Below are positions 56,881 through 64,000 of a stretch of 64,000 bases of DNA, one piece after another. The DNA is taken from assembly GCA_963800705.1 (NCBI GenBank), contig CAWDBV010000007.1, forward strand, positions 62,001 to 126,000, given 5' to 3'. A program made the translations under genes and the position numbers. This DNA comes from CAWDBV01 sp963800705 (GTDB taxonomy: Bacteria > Actinomycetota > Thermoleophilia > Solirubrobacterales > 70-9). The notes beneath the pieces are model-generated. The model saw only the letters and a list, made by a program, of their open reading frames with translations, searched no databases and was not told the origin of the DNA. Positions within the stretch are counted from its first letter, which is position 1, and every line of letters starts with the position of its first letter.

Positions 56881-58224
56881 GTCCGCGAGCAGTCCCCCGT
56901 TGCCGCGAGCGATGAGCTTGCGAGCGCCTGGAGGCGCATCCGCACGGACCTGCGCCAGGGCCTGCCCGACTCCACCTTCCGGCTCTGGCTCGAGCCGCTG
57001 CGGATCGTCGCGGCCCGCGGCTCCACCCTCTATCTGACCGGTCCGAAGAAGGTCCGCTCCTGGGTCGAGCGCCGCTACGCGGACCTGCTCAAAGAGGCGG
57101 TGGCCGGCAACTCGGCCTACAGCGAGGTTCGCTTCGTCGAGGAGGACGCGGTTCCCACGGGTGCTGCTGGAGCCCCCTCGACGAGCGCCAGCCTCAACCC
57201 GGGGCTCACCTTCGAGCGCTTCGTGATCGGGCCGGGGAACCGGATCGCCCACGCGGCCGCGCTTGCCGTCGCCGAGGCTCCCGGTCAGGCGTACAACCCG
57301 CTCTTCCTGCACGGCGCCCCGGGTCTCGGCAAGACGCACCTGCTCGGCGCAATCGCCAACTACCTGCGCATCCACAGCCCCGACCTCTCGGTCTCCTACA
57401 CGACCGCGGAGTGCTTCACCAACGGCTTCGTCGGCGCGCTGCAGAGCCGCGAGATCGACGCCTTCAAGGCCCGCTATAGGAGCACCGACGTGCTGTTGAT
57501 CGACGACGTCCAGTTCCTGGAGGGAAAGACGCGCACCGCCGACGAGCTCTTCCACACCTTCAACGCGCTGCACGAGCGCGGCGCGCAGATCGTGCTCTCC
57601 GCCGACCGCATCCCGGGCGAGCTCTCCGAGCTCGCGACGCGGCTCCGCGACCGCTTCGAATGGGGCCTGGTTGCCGATCTCCGCGCCCCCGACGAGCTGA
57701 CGAGGATCACGTTCCTGAACCGCCTCAGCCAGGAAGAGAGGCTGGAGCCGGCCGAGCCCGAGGCGCTGGGGACGATCGCGCGGTTGGCGACCGAGAACCT
57801 GCGGCTGCTGCGCGGCGCGCTCACCCGCGTTGTCGCCTTCTCCTCGCTCACCGACGCCCCGATCACACGCAAGCTGGTCGAGCAGGCGCTGCCGGGCGGC
57901 GGCGCCCGCGCCGCGCTGCCGGCGCCCGCGGCCAGCCCCGAGGCGATCCAGGACGCGGTCTGCGAGCAAGTCGGCGTTGAGCGCGAGCGGCTCCTCTCCC
58001 CGAGCCGGACCGCCGACGTCGTCCAGGCCCGGCAGCTCGCGATGTACCTGACCCGAGACCTGACCGACCTCTCGCTACCGCAGATCGCGCGCGCCTTCGG
58101 ACGCCGCGACCACACCACCGTCATTCACGCCGTGCGCCGCTTCGAGTCCCGCCTCGCCGGCGAGCCGCGGCTCGCCGCAACCCTCGAGTCGGTTCGCACC
58201 GACCTCGCCGACCGCCAACGCTGA
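56881..58224 (+). CDS. dnaA: Chromosomal replication initiator DnaA with apparent GTC start
   Basis: DnaA binds DnaA boxes and opens oriC. Domain I (WRRIRTDLRQGLPDSTFRLWLEPLRI) is encoded from about 56923. The ATPase domain has the GAPGLGKTHL P-loop (about 145-152) and LLIDDVQFL, and domain IV has DLSLPQIARAFGRRDHTTVIHA. The frame is open from 56866, but no ATG, GTG or TTG occurs in it until GTG 57100, which would delete domain I. AGGAGGT (56869-56875) lies 5 nt before GTC 56881, which starts REQSPVAASDELAS. Alternatives: a frameshift near ATG 56912, or a sequence error. Confidence 0.85.
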   Translation, partial: VREQSPVAASDELASAWRRIRTDLRQGLPDSTFRLWLEPLRIVAARGSTLYLTGPKKVRSWVERRYADLLKEAVAGNSAYSEVRFVEEDAVPTGAAGAPSTSASLNPGLTFERFVIGPGNRIAHAAALAVAEAPGQAYNPLFLHGAPGLGKTHLLGAIANYLRIHSPDLSVSYTTAECFTNGFVGALQSREIDAFKARYRSTDVLLIDDVQFLEGKTRTADELFHTFNALHERGAQIVLSADRIPGELSELATRLRDRFEWGLVADLRAPDELTRITFLNRLSQEERLEPAEPEALGTIARLATENLRLLRGALTRVVAFSSLTDAPITRKLVEQALPGGGARAALPAPAASPEAIQDAVCEQVGVERERLLSPSRTADVVQARQLAMYLTRDLTDLSLPQIARAFGRRDHTTVIHAVRRFESRLAGEPRLAATLESVRTDLADRQR

Positions 58225-58332
58225 AAGAATCGCCTTCCCGTCCACACCACCCTCCGCGACCCATCATCCACATGTCCACAGCCCTTATTACCCCTAGAGC
58301 TATGAAACTCCGATCAGACAGGTGAAGAGCAA
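58225..58332. other. Candidate oriC core between dnaA and dnaN
   Basis: The 108-bp gap carries three DnaA-box-like nonamers: CCGTCCACA (58238-58246), TCATCCACA (58264-58272) and ATGTCCACA (58272-58280), each one or two mismatches from TTATCCACA/TTGTCCACA. A relatively AT-rich stretch (58284-58310) follows. Gene polarity flips nearby, between rpmH and dnaA. The region is short for a full origin. Confidence 0.5.
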
Positions 58333-59436
58333 GTGAAGATCACCTCTCAGCGTCAACCCCTGCTCGACTCGCTTCAAGTCGTCTCGCGGGCTGTCTCGAG
58401 CCGCGCAGCTCTGCAAGCGCTGACCGGGATCTTCCTCGACGCCGAAAACGGCGGCCTGAAGCTGCGCGCCACCGACACCGAGCTCGGCCTCGAGGTCGAG
58501 CCCGACGCGAAGCTCGAGGGCCAGGGAAGCGTCGTGCTGCCGGGCCGGCTGCTGGTCGACATCGTCCGCTCACTTCCCGAGGGCGAGGTGGGGATGGCGC
58601 TGCGCGAGGCCGAGCGCGACGTTGAGATCACCGCCGGATCGTCGAGCTTCCACCTCAGGGTGCTGGCGGCGGAGGAATTCCCGCGCTTTCCTGAGCCCGA
58701 GGGCGAGCAATTCGAGCTGCCCGCGGCTCCTCTGCGCGAGACGATCGAGCGGGTCGCGAGCGCGGCGTCGAGGGACGAGGCGCGCCCTGTGCTGACCGGG
58801 ATCCTGCTCAAGGTCGAGGGCGAGGAGCTGACCATGGTCGCGACCGACTCCTACCGGCTGGCGGTGAAGCGGACCGCGCTCGGCTCCGCCGCGAGCGACA
58901 TCGAGGCGAACGTGCCGGCTCGGGCGATGCGCGAGCTGTCGCGGCTGATCGAGGAGACAGAGGCGGAGACCGTGCGCATCAACCTGACCCGCAACCAGGC
59001 GCTGTTCGGGGTCGGCGGCATCTCTCTCAACTCGCGGCTGATCGACGGCCAGTTCCCGAACTACCGGCAGCTGCTCCCCGAGTCCTTCGAGCACGAGGTC
59101 AAGCTCGACCGCGAGGAGCTGCTCGAGGTCACCCGCCGCGTCGGCCAGGTCGCGCAGCGGAACGCGGCGCTGCGGCTCGCCTTCTCGCCCGGCGAACTCG
59201 TCGTCTCGGTCGAGACGCCGGATCTCGGCGACGCCCGCGAGGCGCTCCCGGTCTCGTTCGAGGGCGAGCCGATCGAGATCGGCTTCAACCCCGAGTTCGT
59301 CCGCGAGGGGCTCGAGAGCCTCGACGCCGAGCAGATGGTGCTGAAGCTGATCTCCCCGCTTCGCCCCGGGCTGATCGAGCCGGCCGACGCCGACGACTTC
59401 AGCTACCTGGTGATGCCGATCCGGCTCAACGCCTAG
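58333..59436 (+). CDS. dnaN: DNA polymerase III beta sliding clamp
   Basis: A 367-residue beta clamp. The three-domain fold is recognisable: MKITSQRQPLLDSLQVVSRAVSSR at the start, ILLKVEGEELTMVATDSYRLAVKRT in domain 2, and FNPEFVREGLESLDAEQMVLKLISPLRPGLI in domain 3, ending in YLVMPIRLN, the usual clamp C-terminus. It forms a ring that tethers polymerase III. The GTG start is used. It lies 108 bp after dnaA. Confidence 0.97.
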   Translation: MKITSQRQPLLDSLQVVSRAVSSRAALQALTGIFLDAENGGLKLRATDTELGLEVEPDAKLEGQGSVVLPGRLLVDIVRSLPEGEVGMALREAERDVEITAGSSSFHLRVLAAEEFPRFPEPEGEQFELPAAPLRETIERVASAASRDEARPVLTGILLKVEGEELTMVATDSYRLAVKRTALGSAASDIEANVPARAMRELSRLIEETEAETVRINLTRNQALFGVGGISLNSRLIDGQFPNYRQLLPESFEHEVKLDREELLEVTRRVGQVAQRNAALRLAFSPGELVVSVETPDLGDAREALPVSFEGEPIEIGFNPEFVREGLESLDAEQMVLKLISPLRPGLIEPADADDFSYLVMPIRLNA

Positions 59437-59449
59437 CGTCGGTGGCGGG

Positions 59450-60571
59450 ATGCGGGTCGTTTCAGTTGAGCCGCACGGGTTCCGGAATCTCCGCGACGCG
59501 GCTTCCGGGCTGGGCGAGCGGATCACCGTCGTCCACGGCCCGAACGCGGCCGGAAAGACGAACCTGCTCGAGGCGCTCTACTTCGGGCTCACCGGACACT
59601 CCTGCCGCGCGAGCGCCGACCGCGACCTGATCGCGCACGGCGAGCCCGCCGCGCGAGTCGAGCTCGCGCTCGCAGATGGTCGTGATGGCGACGACGACCA
59701 CGATCTGCTCGCCTCGATCGGCCGCGACGGCGAGCGCCGGCGGCTGCTCGACGGCTCCACCCCTCCCGGTGGAACCGCCGCGCTCGCCGGCCGGCCGCCG
59801 GCGAGCGTCTTCCTCCCCGACCGATTGGCGCTCGTCAAGGGCCCGCCTTCCGGGCGCCGTGCCCACATCGATCGCTTCGCGGGGGCGCTCTGGCCCTCGC
59901 GCGCCGACCTGCGGCAGCGCTTCGGGCGCGCTCTCGCGCAGCGCAACGCGCTCGTCGCCCGCGTCCGCGCCGGAGACGCCTCCGCCGACTCGCTCGAGAC
60001 CTGGGACGAGAAGCTCGCCGCGGAGGCCGAGCCGCTGGTCGGCTCGAGAGCCGAGTCGGCGGAGCTGCTCGCGCCGCTGTTCACGACCTCGGCCGGGGCG
60101 CTCGGCCTCGGCGCCGAGGCGACGATCCGCTACCGGCCCCGTGGCCCCGCCTCGGCGGCGGAGCTGGCCGATGAGCTCGCGGAGCGCCGCGGCCGCGACC
60201 TCGGCCGGGGCTACACGAGCTTCGGCCCGCAGCTCGATGAGCTGGCGATCGAGCTCGACGGGCGGCCGCTGCGGCGCTTTGGCTCCCAGGGCCAGCAGCG
60301 GATCGCTCTGCTCGCGCTGCTGCTCTCCGAGCGCGAGGCGATGGTCGCGGCGGGCAGGCCGGCGCCGCTGATGCTGCTCGACGACGTGATGAGCGAGCTC
60401 GACGCCGAGCACCGCGAGCTGCTGGTCGGGACGCTCGACGACGCCGGCCAGGCGGTGATTACCGCCACCGAGCCCGACGCGGTGCCGCGCTCGGTCGACT
60501 GGGCCTCGCTCGCGATGCGCGAAGGGCGGATCACCGGCCCGGCGGTGAGCGATGAAAGCCGGGCCGCTTAA
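59450..60571 (+). CDS. recF: DNA replication and repair protein RecF
   Basis: A 373-residue SMC-like ATPase. VHGPNAAGKTNLLEALYFGLTG is the Walker A region; the ABC-like signature is FGSQGQQRIALLALLLSE and Walker B is PLMLLDDVMSELDAEHR. RecF helps load RecA at gaps. It begins 13 nt after dnaN, and the DUF721 gene starts directly at its stop. Confidence 0.95.
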   Translation: MRVVSVEPHGFRNLRDAASGLGERITVVHGPNAAGKTNLLEALYFGLTGHSCRASADRDLIAHGEPAARVELALADGRDGDDDHDLLASIGRDGERRRLLDGSTPPGGTAALAGRPPASVFLPDRLALVKGPPSGRRAHIDRFAGALWPSRADLRQRFGRALAQRNALVARVRAGDASADSLETWDEKLAAEAEPLVGSRAESAELLAPLFTTSAGALGLGAEATIRYRPRGPASAAELADELAERRGRDLGRGYTSFGPQLDELAIELDGRPLRRFGSQGQQRIALLALLLSEREAMVAAGRPAPLMLLDDVMSELDAEHRELLVGTLDDAGQAVITATEPDAVPRSVDWASLAMREGRITGPAVSDESRAA

Positions 60572-60892
60572 GTGGTAGGAAGGAGAAAGCCGCGGCTGGC
60601 GCCGAGGCCGCTGTCGTCGGCGCTCGCCGAGACGCTCGCCGAGGTGGCGCCGCAGACCCCGCTCGCCTCGGTGCAGCTCGCCTGGCCGACCGCCGCCGGC
60701 GAGTCGATCGCTGCCGAGGCGCGGCCGGTCTCCGAGCGCGACGGCGTGGTCGCGATCGCCTGCAGCTCGGCGAGCTGGGCCGAGCAGCTCGACCTGCTCA
60801 CCGACGAGCTGCTCGAGCGGCTCAGAAGCGAGCTCGGCCCCCGCGCCGAGGTCCGCGAGCTGCGCTTTCGGGTCGCCGATTCACCGCTCTGA
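60572..60892 (+). CDS. DUF721-family protein (DciA-like)
   Basis: A 106-residue protein starting with GTG directly after the recF stop. VQLAWPTAAGESIAAEARPVSERDGVVAIACSSASWAEQLDLLTDELLERL is the DUF721 core. Members are DciA-like and, in bacteria lacking DnaC, help recruit the replicative helicase. A DnaC/IstB-like ATPase gene sits next to dnaB in the same window, so both loader types may be present, or one has another job. Confidence 0.88.
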   Translation: MVGRRKPRLAPRPLSSALAETLAEVAPQTPLASVQLAWPTAAGESIAAEARPVSERDGVVAIACSSASWAEQLDLLTDELLERLRSELGPRAEVRELRFRVADSPL

Positions 60893-60967
60893 GGCCACTT
60901 TCGGGCTGCTGCGGCGGGTAAGCGCTGTTTAAGGGTTCGTTTTGTTCGTGATTTGCAGGGATTTTGT

Positions 60968-60990
60968 TGCGGAAAGCAGGACTTTCCGCA
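60968..60990. promoter_or_regulatory. Inverted repeat upstream of gyrB
   Basis: TGCGGAAAG / CTTTCCGCA is a perfect 9-bp inverted repeat with a 5-nt spacer. No T-run follows. A TAGACT box at 61003-61008 lies just downstream, so the repeat overlaps or abuts the likely promoter and could be an operator. The rest of the 214-bp gap has no gene. Confidence 0.45.
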
Positions 60991-61002
60991 GGCGGCAACT
61001 GG

Positions 61003-61008
61003 TAGACT
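61003..61008 (+). promoter_or_regulatory. Possible -10 box of gyrB
   Basis: TAGACT, with no good -35. It would give a leader of about 90 nt before GTG 61107, unlike the leaderless genes. Confidence 0.3.
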
Positions 61009-61106
61009 TATGTGAAGTTGACGAGAGGCCCCGACCCCGCCTGTTTTCGGTCACGCCGGACACCGCGGAAGTCGGGGTTTCCCATGATTTGAGCGGAAAG
61101 GACTGA

Positions 61107-63635
<2,529 letters not shown>

Positions 63636-63815
63636 CGCCGCGTCCACCAATGCGATCCCCGATCTGGCGGCTGCAGATCTACGCCTGCCAGCGTCCTCAG
63701 TCGCCGAAATGGCGCAGCCATTCCGGCTCCCTGCGTCCTTGGCACGCTTGATCTTCGCTCGCCAGAAACGGGCCCGCATTGCCGGACTCGGCGCTAGCCC
63801 GGGGGCGGTGAGCTG

Positions 63816-64000
63816 ATGGAGGCCGGTCTCGAAGCGCTGACCGGGCGAATCGAGGAGCGCGAGCTCGAGAAGGAGATGCGCTCGTCGTACCTCGACTACG
63901 CGATGAGCGTGATCGTCGGGCGCGCGCTGCCCGACGTCCGCGACGGTCTCAAGCCGGTCCACCGCCGCGTGCTCTACGCGATGCACGACATCGGGCTGCA
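63816..64000 (+). CDS. gyrA: DNA gyrase subunit A, N-terminal part (cut by window edge)
   Basis: The first 61 residues of GyrA: EKEMRSSYLDYAMSVIVGRALPDVRDGLKPVHRR is the family's N-terminal winged-helix region. The catalytic Tyr lies outside the window. It starts at ATG 63816, 180 bp after gyrB, and a small open frame fills that gap exactly. Its order after gyrB identifies it as GyrA rather than ParC. Confidence 0.92.
   Translation, partial: MEAGLEALTGRIEERELEKEMRSSYLDYAMSVIVGRALPDVRDGLKPVHRRVLYAMHDIGL

Overview
The window is a gene-dense, high-GC bacterial chromosome segment that includes the replication-origin neighbourhood. The markers point to a deep-branching actinobacterium: a Mycobacterium/Streptomyces-like parB-parA-rsmG-jag-yidC-yidD-rnpA-rpmH | dnaA-dnaN-recF-DUF721-gyrB-gyrA order, many GTG starts, a menaquinone-type bc complex, and frequent -10 hexamers directly in front of start codons. 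Class Thermoleophilia (Solirubrobacterales-like) is my best guess from general resemblance; no database search was possible. There is no insertion sequence, prophage or CRISPR array, and no stretch over 300 bases without a gene.

Layout. 0-7 kb: 3' end of thiL, an NTF2-like protein, a membrane protein with a decayed M28 peptidase domain, and a divergent response regulator-histidine kinase-HtrA lipoprotein-inositol phosphatase operon. 7-11.8 kb: a secreted beta-helix protein and two trehalose-type glycosyltransferases (GT4, then GT20). 11.8-18.7 kb: rpsF-ssb-rpsR-rplI-dnaB, with an intein splitting the DnaB P-loop, followed by a DnaC/IstB-like ATPase and purA. 18.7-24.7 kb: membrane protein, methyltransferase, secreted Lys-tailed protein, tRNA-Lys, TPR protein, tatC, tatA, dcd and a zinc-ribbon protein. 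24.7-33.9 kb, all on the minus strand: hemB, a NirDL/AhbAB-like siroheme decarboxylase, hemL and a small unknown protein; then qcrA-qcrB-qcrC, menG, a polyprenyl synthase and two Tat-exported ferritin-like proteins. This is a respiration block of heme, menaquinone and the bc complex.

33.9-48.7 kb: an ABC-2 exporter, a YmdB-type phosphodiesterase, a CHASE2 adenylate cyclase, two large tandem secreted propeller/FecR-like paralogues with Lys-rich tails, two NTF2-like paralogues, and an operon of phosphatase-superfamily enzyme, GtrA protein and a polytopic glycosyltransferase-like protein. 48.7-52.2 kb: aminotransferase, D-Ala-D-Ala ligase, bifunctional-nuclease-family protein, SRPBCC protein and tRNA-Ile. 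52.2-64 kb: the origin region. Genes left of rpmH read leftward and genes from dnaA read rightward, the usual arrangement around oriC. A 108-bp dnaA-dnaN gap holds three DnaA-box-like sites.

The points most worth following are: the P-loop intein in DnaB; hemL and dnaA, each lacking a canonical start codon where the family's N-terminus should be although each has a well-placed Shine-Dalgarno sequence (AUA and GUC candidates); a shared -10-next-to-start (leaderless) architecture at about fifteen genes; the fused siroheme-decarboxylase-like gene between hemB and hemL; and a recurrent Lys/Arg-rich C-terminal tail on exported proteins.
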